From Bolinopsis microptera (lineage: Eukaryota; Ctenophora; Tentaculata; Lobata; Bolinopsidae), in assembly GCF_026151205.1 (NCBI RefSeq), contig NC_087080.1, positions 3,389,096 through 3,453,095 on the forward strand: DNA of 64,000 nt, read 5' to 3'. Shown in pieces: positions 33,930 through 46,856 of the stretch (position 1 is the stretch's first letter; every line of letters begins with the position of its first letter). The notes under the pieces are model-generated. The model made no database searches. It saw nothing but the letters and a program-made list of their open reading frames with translations, and was not told the origin of the DNA. A program made the position numbers and the translations under genes.

Positions 33930-34345
33930 AACACATACTTTTGTGCTATTTTAGAAAATTAGTTGAGGACGAAATGAGAGTACCCACTCAGTGTTTAAAA
34001 CAAATAGTTGTCAACTTCTTGGCACACGCGTTTGTCATGGACAAGACGTTACAATAACTTCTTACATAGCTGAAATTTACAATGTTAAAATAATCTGTTA
34101 TATAACTATCAATAGCGTGAAATACCTACAAAATTTAATGATACTAAAGTATTTAAAGTTACAATATAACGCTATATATTGATTAGTAACGCATACTGAG
34201 TATATATTGATCGTTAATTTTGTTTACCCTGTTACCACACGTTCGTGTCCAGTGCAAATAAAAGAATGTCTGTAGAAACTTGTTTTTTATTCAGTATTCA
34301 TTCGCATATTTGTAATATCTTAATTGAAATCTTAAGTACAGTTAG
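33930..34345 (+). repeat. dispersed repeat, copy 2
   Basis: Second copy of the 32977-33290 repeat, about 1.05 kb downstream in direct orientation. The upstream part matches at CATACTTTTGTGCTATTTTA against CATACTTTTATGGTATTTTA. Confidence 0.7.
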
Positions 34346-35040
34346 TGTTACAACCTTCGATTTTTTTTCTTAGGTTGCTCAGCTTGTAATTTTTATAATA
34401 ATTTTCAATTTTCTATCATTTGTAAGAATTACTGTTGTTTCTAACCATGTTCCTTTTTTGTAGGCTAGAGATGTAATTTTATTTACGAAGATATCACCTA
34501 CTTGATGCCGTTTCATTGCTTATTAAGCAAATTAATAAGTTAAAGTAGTGTGTTAGATTAATAGTCCCGCGAAGTTCACGATTTGATTAAAACTCTTATC
34601 TAAAATTAAACAGCAAAAAACGTCTTATTTTAGGTGCCCATATAGTACGCTAAAAATAGAGATGAAACATGCATTTCATACAAATTATGTTTTTGTTTCA
34701 TTTTCTTTAAAAAATCCCATTTGTATGGTTGTGCACGCAATCTGAGGAACACAAAGCCATCTTTTAAATGTATCACTAAATTCACCATCTTTCACCCGTT
34801 AATCAGTGGTCAACCACATACAATTTTGATACGACATTTATATACGGTATAATGATATCATGATCACAATTTAACAGTTATCGCTAATTATAATTATATA
34901 AACTTCAGCTGTTGCTCGACCAAAGTGCAACAATTTGTAGACAGTTAACAAGGTCATATTTACGCGATTTAGACACGTTCTGGACAAGTTTTACAGATAT
35001 GTTTACTAGGATCGCCAGGTTTCCCGCCATAATGGGGTGA
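34346..35040. other. non-coding stretch
   Basis: AT-rich; no feature recognised. Confidence 0.4.
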
Positions 35041-35105
35041 CCAGAGTGGCAATACCCTGGTAACCAGAGTGGCAATACCCTGGTAACCATGGCAATACCC
35101 TGGTC
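35041..35105 (+). repeat. 23-bp tandem repeat, about 3 copies
   Basis: Units start CCAGAGTGGCAATACCCTGG at 35041 and 35064; a shortened third unit follows from 35087. Confidence 0.85.
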
Positions 35106-36077
35106 ATACTCCTCCAGGAGGCAAACATCGGGCTTGTTCCTTGGTCTTACTAAGTCACACCTCCATTAGTCCTTTCGATTTCAATTAGACCAGTCTACCG
35201 AGATAGCAGGAGGATAGCTATCACAAATTTACCGTTCATATTAAGATATAGTTATACCCATTGCAACTGCTTTTGAAAATTACAGATAAATTTAGGCCGA
35301 GTTTGAGATAAACCTCTTTAATTTCTCCAGCTAGGCGCCGACCCGTGTAATATAGGAGCTGGATTTTAGCGTTTAGCAGTTTCATCGTATTTCACTAAAA
35401 TTATTTAATAATAATCGTACAATTAATGCGTCGTATTTAAGACACGGATGGATACCAGGCATATGCGACTCTGATATCCCAAGATCAAGAGGCTGTTGCA
35501 GAATGGTTGCCGTTACTTTACCAGCGGATTATACTAAAAATAAGGAAAATTGTTCTGAGTTTAAACCTGGTGAACGGCGGTATCGTCTTTTCCACTGCTG
35601 CTCCTCTTTAATGTCTGGTCTCGGCAACGTCGCTTCTGACTTCTACCATGTACCACTCCACGTACGAAATACTAAATTTTGACACATTTCTGATTTTCCC
35701 AAAACATCACAATCTGAGGGTCACCTCATAATTGGTCTTCTTGCAATCGAAAGCTTAGATCTTTAGTCCAATCAAATATTTATTGTTGACATAAAACCGA
35801 TCTTAAATGCCCGTTGGGGTAAAACAATTCGTTTTTCTGATCGTTTGACCATTATCCTCAACTCCGTCTCTACGTCTTTTATTATGATGTTTTCTGTTTA
35901 CTGAAATACTGGAAACCAGGTCTTACACAATTAATATCAAATAAAACCAGATATTCTAAAGAATCAATTATTATAGGCTTAAAACAGGTCAGGACCAATT
36001 ATCATCCGTAGTTAAGATGAGATAGTAATAAAACAAGTTGCAGTTATAGTTTCTGTATAGCTGCTTCAATGCCCCCC
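35106..36077. other. non-coding stretch
   Basis: No gene recognised. Confidence 0.4.
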
Positions 36078-36913
36078 GAGGGAGCTAGGGGTATGCGTAT
36101 CGAGGGAGCTAGGGGTATGCGTGTCGAGGGAGCTAGAGGTATGCGTGTCGAGGGAGCTAGGGGTATGCGTATCGAGGGAGCTAGGGGTATGCGTATCGAG
36201 GGAGCTAGGGGTATGCGTATCGAGGGAGCTAGGGGTATGCGTGTCGAGGGAGCTAGGGGTATGTGTGTCGAGGGAGCTAGGGGTATGCGTGTCGAGGGAC
36301 TTAGGGGTATGCGTGTCGAGGGATCTAGGGGTATGCGTGTCGAGGGAGATAGGGGTATGCGTGTCGAGGGAGCTAGGGATATGCGTGTGTAGGGAGCTAG
36401 GGGTATGCGTGTGTAGTGACTTAGTGAGCTAGGGGTATGCGTGTGTAGGGAGCTAGGGGTATGCGTGTCGAGGGAGCTAGGGGTATGCGTGTCGAGGGAG
36501 CTAGGGGTATGCGTATCGAGGGAGCTAGGGGTATACTTATCGAGGGAGCTAGGGGTATGCGTATCGAGGGAGCTAGGGGTATACGTATCGAGGGAGCTAG
36601 GGGTATGCGTGTGTAGGGAGCTAGGGGTATACGTATCGAGGGAGCTAGGGGTATGCGTGTCGAGGGAGCTAGGGGTATACGTATCGAGGGAGCTAGGGGT
36701 ATGCGTGTCGAGGGAGCTAAGGGTATGCGTGTCGAGGGAGCTAGGGGTATGCGTGTCGAGGGAGCTAGGGGTATGCGTGACGAGGGAGCTAGGATATGCG
36801 TGTCGAGGGAGCTAGAGGTATGCGTGTCGAGGGAGCTAGGGGTATGCGTGTCGCGGGAGCTAGGGGTATGCGTGTGTAGGGAGCTAGGGGTATATGCGTG
36901 TCGAGGGAGCTTT
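36078..36913 (+). repeat. 24-bp minisatellite, about 35 copies
   Basis: Unit CGAGGGAGCTAGGGG then TATGCGTGT, with common variants GTGTAG for GTGTCG and GTATCG for GTGTCG. Because the unit is 24 bp, two plus-strand frames stay open as 8-residue repeats (RGMRVEGA and GVCVSREL), interrupted where GTGTAG creates stops. No protein support; a satellite artefact is the simplest reading. Variants are mixed along the array with no clear blocks. Confidence 0.92.
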
Positions 36914-37847
36914 AATTTCTGACGTTCCCTAAGAAAGAACTCCGTAGTAGCCCAGATTAACGAACCTCAGACCTGACTACGGCTGGCCAAGGAGAGCAAC
37001 ATCCGGTCATTTTTCCGGTTGGTTTCATTCAGTTTCCTGGACAGCTGATCTATCGGATTTGCTTTTACAACAAAGGAATTTAAAGTATTCCTCGCGGGTT
37101 CTTTGATCAGTCGTTTGTATGGAAGCTTATAGTTTATGTAATCGACGTCATTTATGAAAAAATGAACATAACCCGACTATTTTTGATCACATGACCCCAT
37201 TTACTGTATTTATCGAATAAAACGGTCACATGATTTTAGAAAGTCACAAATGAAAGAGCCATGTGATACTATAACGCTCCACATCTTAAACATGTGATTG
37301 TCTGTCACAGCGAATTACTGTCTCTTTAAATTTTGTTACTTTGTCTCTATTTGTAACTTTGAAGAGATCTTCGATGGTTTGTTCATATTTAAAGAGACAA
37401 TAAGTAACAAATTAAGATGTGGTCTTTAAAACTTGTCGAGCTATTTTCCCCATGCCTCACTGCTCACGCGTGTCTCCGTTTGTCTACTTATACTTATAGT
37501 TTAGTTTGACCGTTGAAGTTTATTTCGTTATGCTGAGGATTTTTTAAATCGTACATTTTGAAGGAGCCCAAATCGTCCGAAATTTAAACAATAATTTAAT
37601 TAATAATACTTGACCACTAATTGATCCTTGATATTCTGCTGTATTTAAATATGGTGTTTGACAACGCTTATTAAGGCTTATAAAGGTACGTATGTAAACA
37701 ATCTCATAGTGGCTGTCGCACACACTCTGATACCATTCTTGTTCATTCCCAATGAAGTTTAAACATCCTAGTGGTTACGTACTCTACACACCTAGAAACC
37801 CAGACTGAAAACAAAGAGCATCTGTCGGAGAACTTCTTCTAAAGTGC
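36914..37847. other. non-coding stretch
   Basis: No gene recognised. Confidence 0.4.
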
Positions 37848-37934
37848 CCTCTGCACAGGGGGACTATAGTGCAAACAAACTGCTGCTGACTGCTGCTGAC
37901 TGCACTATAGTCCCCCTGTGTCTGCTTTGGCACT
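37848..37934. mobile_element. foldback element 3 with CTG-rich loop
   Basis: Perfect 20-bp arms, CACAGGGGGACTATAGTGCA at 37854-37873 and its inverse at 37901-37920, flank a 27-bp loop containing two 10-bp CTGCTGCTGA units. An outer, imperfect GTGCC/GGCAC pairing extends the stem. It shares AGTGCAAA(C/G)AAACTG with the other foldback elements, but its arm sequence is otherwise different. Confidence 0.7.
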
Positions 37935-39570
37935 CTGAATCAGGGCTTTTCCCTACAACATTAACTCTTCATAAATATAAGTCTACTCTTGCCTCTTGGT
38001 GAACCATACGCTTTCGTTCAGTCAGGACTGGGATAAGACGTAAAAGCTCCTGAACAGTCCCTTAACCGCACCAGGAACATTAACACAGAAGCCTTAGCTT
38101 AGACAAGTGACGCAGGCCACCTTCTCTGCGCTTGGGTTAACTTTAATGGGCTCCATGACACTGCTCATTTGGGAGTTTAGGAGGGAGTGCTGCGGCGACC
38201 CTGAGTTTGCTAAGACATCTCGGCTTAGGGTTCGTCCACCGATTGTACAAATCTACGTTTGTTATCAAGCTTTCTGTGATTACTCCTTAAGGATAGTGTT
38301 AAATTAAACTCTACCCTAATGAAATTGACGTCACCACTAAAATCTGTTAACCATGTTGTCTGCACAAGAAAGATTTTATGTGAATATTCACTTTTCAATG
38401 AGATCAGTTGCACAGCGCAATCCTTTTTTTTATAGAATCATTTGAAAACTTATAAAGATATTTCTCAGCCAACAAATCTCTTGTGCAGTGAGTCTTTTTG
38501 CAAATATGTTATCTCAATCTGCAATGTGAATGCAGTGAAAGGACATGAAGCTAAGTTATCTGCATTTATAACCGCTTTATTTAAATCGTTTAGGAAACTA
38601 GGTACAGCTGTACGTGAAACTGTTGTGGAATTTAGCTTGAGGTTGTAGGTCTTTCACGCCTACAAAATCCAGAAAAATGTTTTGTCAGGCCTCAGCTTTC
38701 CACCCCTTTCCATAAGAATACAATTTTTAACAGACATATTTTTCATGGAAATATTCCGCCGTTCCTGTCTGCACAAAATTGTATGTTGTCTGCACATTAA
38801 ACATTTCTCAAGTCATGGACGTCACTTTTATATTCGAATTTAATTGTAATTTTAATTGGAAGTTAATGAAGTGTACCTTGATAATAGCCGATAATTGTTC
38901 TGAATTTCTTGTTCGCACGTTGTTGCTACGAAGGAGAAACTGCTCTTTGTAGCAAAGATACATTTCAATCCAGTTATATACAATGAATGTGAAAATCTAA
39001 TCAGGATATTAGTAAGTTAGTAGCATCTGATTTGACACGTCGAAAAGCTCTGCAGTCTGCACTGGTCATTCTCATAAAAGTTGTGTGAGCTGTACATGAG
39101 CCTTCATCTTCATCTTCATAGTTAGGAAGATACTCGTTATTACTTTCGTCTGTTAACTGTTTGCACTGACTACTGGATTAATGATACTTACAGTAAGTAT
39201 TTAAATCAATCTTAAATTATTGTGGTAAATCGCTGACAACGAATTACCATCAACCATTAATGATAAATTATCATCGCTTGCCAAATAACATAACGTAACT
39301 TTTCCCCCACCTTTCTAATTTCCTCAACCCTGCCAACTCATATCCTACATAATGTCATTATAATGCTTGGAAGTCAACCAGCATACAATGCTCTTATGCT
39401 GATTAGTCAAGACAGGAATCCGGCTTGCAGTCAGCCATTTCCTTCTGTTGACACTTGGTGACAGTTCCCAACTGGAACACTTGCCAGGATTCACGTAACC
39501 TTCACGCATAATTAATGTTGATTCTGAGTGGAGTTGGGTTAAAAACATATAAGAGATACGATGATTTAAC
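37935..39570. other. non-coding stretch
   Basis: The open frames at 38107-38307 and 38442-38648 show no motifs or splice signals strong enough to call. Confidence 0.45.
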
Positions 39571-41202
39571 TTGTAGAAGCTTTCAATAAACATGTGTTAA
39601 TCGTCGTCAGCTGAATGTGATGTGGTGGACAATGCTTATATGTGATTGAGTGGTGTCAGGGATGGAGGGTGGGGGAGGTGTGGGTGGGAAAGTGAAAAAT
39701 TACAGTACAATGTCAATAAAAATTTAGTCTTCTGTTGAGGTTGAGAAGGAAATGCCAGATGGTCTGGACTTTAAGGATTTGGCAATTTTAGGAAGAATGG
39801 GGTCCCAGAGGGAACTACATTTGGGTGCGCGGTCTGTTCTGTTCATAGCTGGTTGTCGTATTTGTATAGCTGCGTGTTCTGTGAGGTCAAGTTGGGAGCG
39901 TGAGGTGAGGGATTTGAGGACTTCGATGTTGTTCCAGGAGATGGTGTGGCCGGTGGTCAGGGCATGATGTGCAGGAGCTGATTTGATTCTGTCTGTGGAT
40001 TCGTCGATGGCGTTGTTGAGTCTGTAACATCGTTCGTGTTCTTTCATGCGGTGGACCAAGGGTCTGTAGGTCTGTCCGGCGTATTTGGAGGGGCACTGTG
40101 AGCAGGAAATTTCGTAGATGGTGTTGGGAGTGAGGTGAGTAGGGGGTGTGGTCTTCGTTTTGGTGAGGAGGTTGCGGAGGGTGGTAGCAGAGGAGTGGGT
40201 GACTTTGATGTCGTGTTGTCCGAGTATCTTGGAGATGGGTTTGGATAGGGAGGGATGGAAAGGAAGAGAAACACTAAGGGCATGTTCACGGGTCTGTCGG
40301 TTGAATGAGGCTAGGGATTGGTGGCGAGAGGGGTTGGTGAATTTCCGTTGTACTTCGTGCATGATGGTGGTGATGCGGTGAGGAGGGAAGCCGTTCTGGA
40401 GGCAAACGTGTCGTACTGTCTGGAGTTCGTCGTCAAGGTGTTGGGGTGAGCAGATGTTGTGGGCTCTTCTGGTCAGTGATCGGATGACTGCGTTCTTAGA
40501 TGAGTTGGTGGTGCAGGAGGAGTACTTGGTGTAGAGGTTGGTGTGGGTGGGTTTTCTGTAGACTGATGTGGATTTGTCAGGGTGGATGAGAACGTCAAGG
40601 AAGGGTATAGTTCCGTCTGTAGAGGGATGTTCTTGGGTAAAGTTGAGGTCTTCAGTAAGGGAGTTAAGGAATGTAAGGAAGGATTCTGCGTGGTTTCTGT
40701 CTCTGAAAGATCCAAGGCCGTCGTCAACGAAATGGGAGTAAGTGTTCGGAGGGTCAGGACATGAGGATAAAGCTAAGGTCTCGATTTCAGCAAGGCGGAT
40801 TTCAGCTAGTTCAACAATGAGGGGGGATCCCATTGTACCACCTTCGTCTTGGGAGTAGAAGGAGCCGTTGAATTCAAGGTATGAGTTGTCAAGGCAAAAG
40901 TTGATAAGGGAGCCTATGGTGGTGGTGGTGACATTGGAGGGAAGACGAGAGGGGTTCTGTTCAAAGGAGGAGATGACAGTTTTGAGGGCTAGGCGCATGT
41001 CACAGGAGGTGTACAAGGATTGGACGTCTAAGGAGGCGTGGTAGTGGAAGGAGGGATTGAGAGAGGAGTCGAATAATGTTGATTGTTTGCAGAAGGTTAT
41101 TTGATAATGGGTGTCGCTAATGTGAATATTTGTCGAGCTTATGTGAATATTGCATTGATAATATCCGGATTTCGGACCAGCTTTGTCTTGGCTATTTAGC
41201 AT
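39571..41202 (-). mobile_element. Penelope-like retroelement, 5'-truncated
   Basis: Contains a 492-codon frame with reverse transcriptase and GIY-YIG parts plus a 3' segment ending about 39571 with the AATCGTCG/AAAGCTTC motif that recurs at 30059-30100. The unrelated-looking first ~45 codons suggest that the 5' end is truncated or rearranged near 41090. No inverted or direct long terminal repeat was seen. Confidence 0.78.
39724..41202 (-). CDS. Penelope-like reverse transcriptase with GIY-YIG endonuclease, 492 aa
   Basis: RT motifs in order: SLDVQSLYT (58-66, first catalytic Asp), GGTMGSPLIVELAEI (121-135), YSHFVDDGLGSF (155-166, the VDD catalytic pair), GTIPFLDVLI (197-206) and VYRKPTHTNLYTKYSS (214-229), the hallmark of Penelope elements. 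A linker leads to a GIY-YIG nuclease: IYEISCSQCPSKYAGQTYRP (362-381), HRMKEHERC (384-392), HALTTGH (413-419) and a likely catalytic Glu at 442 in LTEHAA. Both active sites look intact. The N-terminal part of the RT is missing, so the protein is probably not active alone. Acts by nicking target DNA and priming reverse transcription. The ATG at 41200-41202 is just the first available and may not be used. Confidence 0.85.
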   Translation of the reverse strand: MLNSQDKAGPKSGYYQCNIHISSTNIHISDTHYQITFCKQSTLFDSSLNPSFHYHASLDVQSLYTSCDMRLALKTVISSFEQNPSRLPSNVTTTTIGSLINFCLDNSYLEFNGSFYSQDEGGTMGSPLIVELAEIRLAEIETLALSSCPDPPNTYSHFVDDGLGSFRDRNHAESFLTFLNSLTEDLNFTQEHPSTDGTIPFLDVLIHPDKSTSVYRKPTHTNLYTKYSSCTTNSSKNAVIRSLTRRAHNICSPQHLDDELQTVRHVCLQNGFPPHRITTIMHEVQRKFTNPSRHQSLASFNRQTREHALSVSLPFHPSLSKPISKILGQHDIKVTHSSATTLRNLLTKTKTTPPTHLTPNTIYEISCSQCPSKYAGQTYRPLVHRMKEHERCYRLNNAIDESTDRIKSAPAHHALTTGHTISWNNIEVLKSLTSRSQLDLTEHAAIQIRQPAMNRTDRAPKCSSLWDPILPKIAKSLKSRPSGISFSTSTED

Positions 41203-42616
41203 TTGTTCTGTAAGAAAACCATTAAACCATATCTGCTCCTGTTCACGTTCATTAGTTTATTATTTTGAGACAAGTCACGTCCTATTTTTTAAACAAGCCT
41301 GTCTAATTCTCTGGTCTTATTACTGGGACTTCGTTTGCATTTCATCTGGCTGAGAGCGATCTGGCATTAAAAGAAAGTTTCAGTTTAGACTAAGAACATT
41401 TAATTTGGATTTACTCGGGAAATTTGTATTTGATTGTGATACCTTTGCGGTTAATTATCAAAGATTATTGTATAATCTGCGTGATTGGCTAATTATGTGC
41501 TAATTTCACATAGCTTTTCCAGTAATTGCCAAGGAATATTAGCGCTAGTAACTACGTTCTAACAGTCAGCGTTGTAACTATTAGTAATAGTAATTATTAT
41601 TAACTATATTAGTAACCACACCAGTACACCTATATACCATAGCAGGTATAATAAATAATAAATATAAAGGCTACATAGTAGCTTACGTTTTCAGAGAGAT
41701 GTCTTTCGACCAAGATAGCATTAGCACAGCGATGATGCTACCTTTCTTCTGGCAGTTCAAACTTATTGTGAGTATATCCTTCTATATCAAAAAAGTGTGC
41801 CATACCCAATAAATAGTTCTGTCATTATTGAATAAAAGTTCTAAACAAGGGATAGTTAAAAACAACACCCAGGTTTAATCTTTTCCTGAAACAAATAACT
41901 AGATACCAAAAACTTCATTGCAATTTCTGCCAATATCTCTTGCCATAAGCTAAATTATGGAGATAATACAGATCAAAAATAGTATTCATATAATAGTCAT
42001 AGCAACCTATAATTGTTATCACAGCTACGAAATACTTGTTTAATAGCACTCAAATTAATTATCAAAGCGACTAAATACTTGTTTGAAAAAGCGTTTAACG
42101 TTATTGCATGCAGTGGATGGTCTTTATAAAACTTCTCATGTAAATTTATGTTCATTCATTTCTTGGTTCTTATTTACCTTTGCAGTGTTCATGAGTCAGT
42201 TCAGATGGCTTGAACTTGATCTTTAGATTTTTGTTTTTTTTTTCGGTTATAAAACAACGAAATTATGCTAATTATTGTTATTATTATACTCAATACTCAA
42301 ACTTTTAATAAACATAACCCCAAAATAACGTAACCATTTATTAAACACAAATCTTACCCCCACCACTAAACCCTAAATTAACCACAGTAAGTAGTAACAG
42401 TTAACTTAATTGATTAATATAATACAGATTATTGATTCTTTAGTGTAGATTAATTTTACTTTTTTATATTTACTTAGAGTGAAGGATCAACCATAATTCA
42501 TTGATATTGTTGAATTATAATATGATTAATATAATGTTAATTGATGTATTTGTAATATGCTATTGATGCACATGCCACGGGCCACCCCATCGGGGGTTTA
42601 CTACTACCCACTCACC
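41203..42616. other. non-coding stretch
   Basis: No gene recognised; AT-rich. Confidence 0.4.
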
Positions 42617-42776
42617 AACGGTGACGTTATCTTCGCAGTAACCACAACAACGGTGACGTTATCTTCGCAGTAACCACAGCAACGGTGACGTTATCTTCGC
42701 AGTAACCACAGCAACGGTGACGTTATCTTCGCAGTAACCACAGCAACGGTGACGTTATCTTCGCAGTAACCACATC
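42617..42776 (+). repeat. 32-bp tandem repeat, 5 copies
   Basis: Unit AACGGTGACGTTATCTTCGC then AGTAACCACAGC, five nearly identical copies. TGACGTTA in each unit resembles a CRE half-site, which may be coincidence. Confidence 0.9.
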
Positions 42777-45700
42777 AACGTAATAACACATCGTGACAGC
42801 ACGTGTTACTAGGCCGTGTCCGCCGATTTATAGCATTAACGCCAGGTGGTAGGGGGTGTACTAGTAACCTTTAACATAGAGAGAGAGAGGAGCAGCTTTC
42901 AGGTGCCACAAAACGGGGTTTTGTCTCGTAATAAGGGGGACAATATCGGCTGATTATTGGGGTCTGGGAGGGTACGAGGGGGTCGTTCTGATCCAGGGTT
43001 ATCAAGCCCTCCCATACGTATTGAGAAATCTCCGTTTATTTCCCCTGCCGGGTACAGGGCCCTTCACTTAGTCCTACTAACGCTTACTACAAGGTTTAGT
43101 TATGGGGCCACAATGCACCTTGTGTCGAGTCAAGTTTCGCACTGGATTGCATGAGGAATGTAAATGTCCATGTAGTCCATGTTCTCGTATATCTTTATAT
43201 ATTTCTTAAATTTCAATCTTGCTTAGTTTCAGTTTTTACTAGTTTAACAGAGCCACCTCATCTATATTTCTATATTCTATTACTCCGCTCCACGCGGACC
43301 CTTGTCTACTAGGCTAGCACCTTACTCGTTATACGACATTAATGTGACAGATAAAAGGGAGATGGCGTATCAAATACCTAACCGGGGTCAGTAACAACTC
43401 TTACCACTTCCATCCCACTAACGACGTAACGTCTAAAAGAGTCGTAAAGTCACTTCCATTAAAAACAGTCATTAGTTCATAGGACCACTCCGACTAGGAC
43501 AGCTTTCGTTTCAAACTCCACCTCTTTTTCCTTCTCGGCATTAGTTTCTACCGGCTGGCGTGGTGGTGGTTGTGTCAATAATAAAGCTGCAACTCTCATC
43601 ATGGTGTAGGAGCACTGTCTGACAATTCAATAATTTATTGTAATTTAACAAAGTCTCGTTAGTATTTGTTGTCGGTCCCAATGAAATCGCCTTAGTGTCG
43701 TTTGACCGGGATATGAGCTAATAGACAAGAGGCTTGCATTAATTTAGACTTTTGGTCGATACTCGATATTAATTAATTAGACTCGTGCTGATTATCAATA
43801 ATTAAGTAAGATCGCAGGTCAGGCCTAGTATCAAGTATTAGTTAGGGATATTTGCGTTGCAAATTCTGTGCTACTGTAACAATCAAGACGTTTGCAGGAG
43901 CTATACGACTATCATATTTGATAATTACAAAAATATTACGAGTATATAAATATGATTAACTTTATTGTAGGTTGAAAATTTCCATAGTTCGACAAATACG
44001 ATACGGTCATTAGATTTTGTCGGTATGAAAAATTCGGTTTTTCAATTTTGTATACAATTTGGCCAATCATGAGCAATATTATAAATTGCATTAAAAATTA
44101 ATATCTGACCTTAATTCTGAATATTCAAGTTTAAGAAATTTTGAGGATCTCTTGAAACTTTAAACTTAGAGATTTAGCCATTAAAAGGAAGAAGTGGTAA
44201 GAACTTTAATTAACAGACAGGATTCGTTTTGATTTAATTGCACTTCCTAAAAGTTAGCGCAGAGCTGGCTTTTCTACGTTAGTTTTCTGTCTAATAATAA
44301 TGCATGAAATATATAGTAAGATAGTAATACATGAAATAAAATTTAAAATAGCATTTTATATCCCACTCATTATATCAACCACAAATACTAATACACAAAC
44401 AAAATCGGATTTTCTAAGAAAAATAGGCATAATTTTACAAAGGGATACCTTATATCGATCGTCTGCTGTTCACATTTTTTACATTAGTAACGTATTCATG
44501 TCTAACTTGATTAAATTTAATATGAAAAATCACAACTAGCGCTTAATGCTTATAGTCGAACTATGAAAATTCCCCTGATTTTGCACTGGGTTACTATTTT
44601 TAACCGGAAACTAGTTATCTGCACTTGTTACAAATAGCGACCGTTGCCGCTAGAAGCCGTCAGTCGTATCTATTGACAACCGTTTCCATGACTACGTCGG
44701 GTCATAATCAGTACACTTTTCCTACCGTACCTGCATGATCACTTCAAATAAGCTTCTTATTGCGCTTAATGATAATCGCGGCGATAAAGATTATTCCGTA
44801 ATTTGAAGATAACTGCTTTTAGTTTTACAAGTTTACAATCTTCTCACTCCAGCTCCTATCACAGCATTAAGCAGCTGTTATTACGATTGCTTCCAACAAG
44901 CAGTTTACATTGTTCTAAGTTAATTACGACTCAGAAGTAAAAACTATTGTCAACATTAACGATTGGCGACGGTTGACAAGTAAATAAGTACTAAAGTACT
45001 AACAGTTCGACCGGATAAAACTGAACACGATCGTTGCTGCAACCAGTTGTTGCTTAACTTGTCGAATAAAAGTTAACGATGACCTAGCACGCAGTATTTA
45101 ACGACTGACGGTTTTGCTATTTTTTGGGGTTAAATAATGATGTTCTGTACAATTGGGTTTACCGATGGATTTCGTCTGAAATGTCTTTGTAGGCAATTTA
45201 ATAGTTTTATGTAATTTCCACGACTGTTCATTACCACTGTTTATCCCGATCTGTCACTATTCCGATTCGTGCCTGTCGGCGAGTTGAGCCAATTTGCCGA
45301 GTTTCGTTGACTCCACGAACGTAACAAATAAACATTACAAAGCTTATTCTTTATGATGGCGTTTAGGAGAGGTGTGAGTTCTTCCACTCCTCGGTTGTTG
45401 TGTTCAATTAGGTTATCATTTATTATAGCATTTAACATTCTTTCCTATCATTTAATATGATCACTCAGCACTACTGAATCATACCTATACATTTTCTAAA
45501 TACATACTATCGTAACATACAATAAAAGTTTCAAGTTGCGTGCATTTAGCTATCTTGACATATTTATCAACCACCCGACAATGTATCTCTCTTGTCAGCT
45601 CATTAATTATAATGCAAATTGTTTATTTACCGTGTTGAGTATAATATATTCACCTTTATTTTACCTAGATTTGTTTTCGTTCGGGGCAAACCAATGCACC

Positions 45701-46048
45701 ATTCAGCATGCAGCCCACATGCCACTAACCTAATTCATCACTTTCACGTCATGTGGTTACGCGCGTGATGGTGCACGTGCCAATTTTGTATAAACAAACA
45801 CAGATGTCGCTAGATTAGTTCAGTAGCATTAAATAACCTTTTGTTTATACTTGTAGTTTAACGAATCATTGTGTGGACTCAGTTTTGTGAACTTTGAGAG
45901 CAACAAATTGTGTGCTTCTGAAAAGTTCAAATTGAAGGAGATACCCTTGGGGACCTCAAACTCGAAACCTGCAGCAGCAAAAAAGGACTAATTCTCTTGT
46001 GCGGTGTAGCAAAAGAACACTTCTGCCCTGATATTGAAAAGATCTTGA
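42777..46048. other. non-coding stretch of about 3.3 kb
   Basis: No recognised gene. Open frames at 42957-43154, 44300-44539, 45241-45438 and 45536-45733 show no motif. The last few hundred bases may hold the promoter and 5' UTR of the exon at 46073. Confidence 0.4.
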
Positions 46049-46072
46049 GAAAAGCAGGAGGATCTGCAAGCG

Positions 46073-46381
46073 ATGGTAAACAAGGCGGAGTACAAAGTCC
46101 TGGTATCTGAGGACGATGATTCAGCAGGGGAAGAGGAAGTGAACCCTAGATACAGCAGAGAGTTATCCCACCCATTATCCGACTGTAGCAGTGACAGTGA
46201 GCACGATCACAGTGCAGACGACAGACACACTTCTCCTGCAAACAATGGCAACAACTCCTTGAGAACTCCTGATTATAGATCTCCTGAGAGGGCTGTGAGC
46301 AGGCAGGACGCGGACATCTTAATTTGTGGGGGTAGTTTCGCGGGGAGAGAGGCTGACTTCGAGCACAACCATGTTCTAGGT
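46073..46381 (+). CDS. putative first coding exon (103 codons), acidic Ser/Asp-rich N terminus
   Basis: ATG at 46073 starts MVNKAEYKVLVSEDDD. The product is rich in Ser, Asp, Glu and His (DCSSDSEHDHSADD) and ends DFEHNHVLG at 46381, followed at once by a consensus donor, GTAAGT. The exon ends in phase 0. In-frame stops lie just upstream. Composition differs from the surrounding AT-rich DNA, which supports real coding. Such acidic, low-complexity starts are typical of cytosolic tails of transporters or regulatory proteins, but no family can be named. A compatible phase-0 acceptor exon is at 50870. Confidence 0.55.
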
Positions 46382-46856
46382 GTAAGTATTATCTTTATTC
46401 TTAGTTATTGTTGTAATAATATGAAGTTTCGTGCTTCATCACAAAATGTATGTTGACGCACATATTAGAGAATTAAAAATGGTAATTAACAGTGGATTGA
46501 TCATGTTAGTAGTGATTGAATTGCCTTGATTAACAGCTCAGGTACGGAACATGGCGTCAACATTAATCAACTCTTCAATGGTAAAATTATGGCACATAAC
46601 TCATCATAATGGCACATAACTCATCATAATGGCTTAATATAATGTTATCACAGCTTTTGTATTTATGCAGATGGTGTCGATCATATATTTCCTGAATTGA
46701 TTTGTTATAGAACATTCCTATTTTCCTCAATGCCTCACTTCTGCACTCGTTATTGATAACTTTATGTGATAGTAATTAGTATAATTAGTAATTAGTGCTT
46801 TAGTGTACATGGTTTTTCTTTATGTAGACTTACAGAACGAACCTTTACTTGTTAAA
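46382..46856. other. putative intron sequence
   Basis: Contains a 21-bp tandem duplication, TGGCACATAACTCATCATAA, at about 46589-46630. Otherwise nothing. Confidence 0.4.

Noticed and set aside
36078-36913. 24-bp array as a CRISPR or as a gene for an octapeptide-repeat protein
   Set aside because: Units are head to tail with no unique spacers, and stop-creating variants break the frames; this is a eukaryotic minisatellite.
40148-40764. Plus-strand open frames opposite the Penelope-like gene
   Set aside because: They are reverse-strand shadows of the RT frame and have no motifs.
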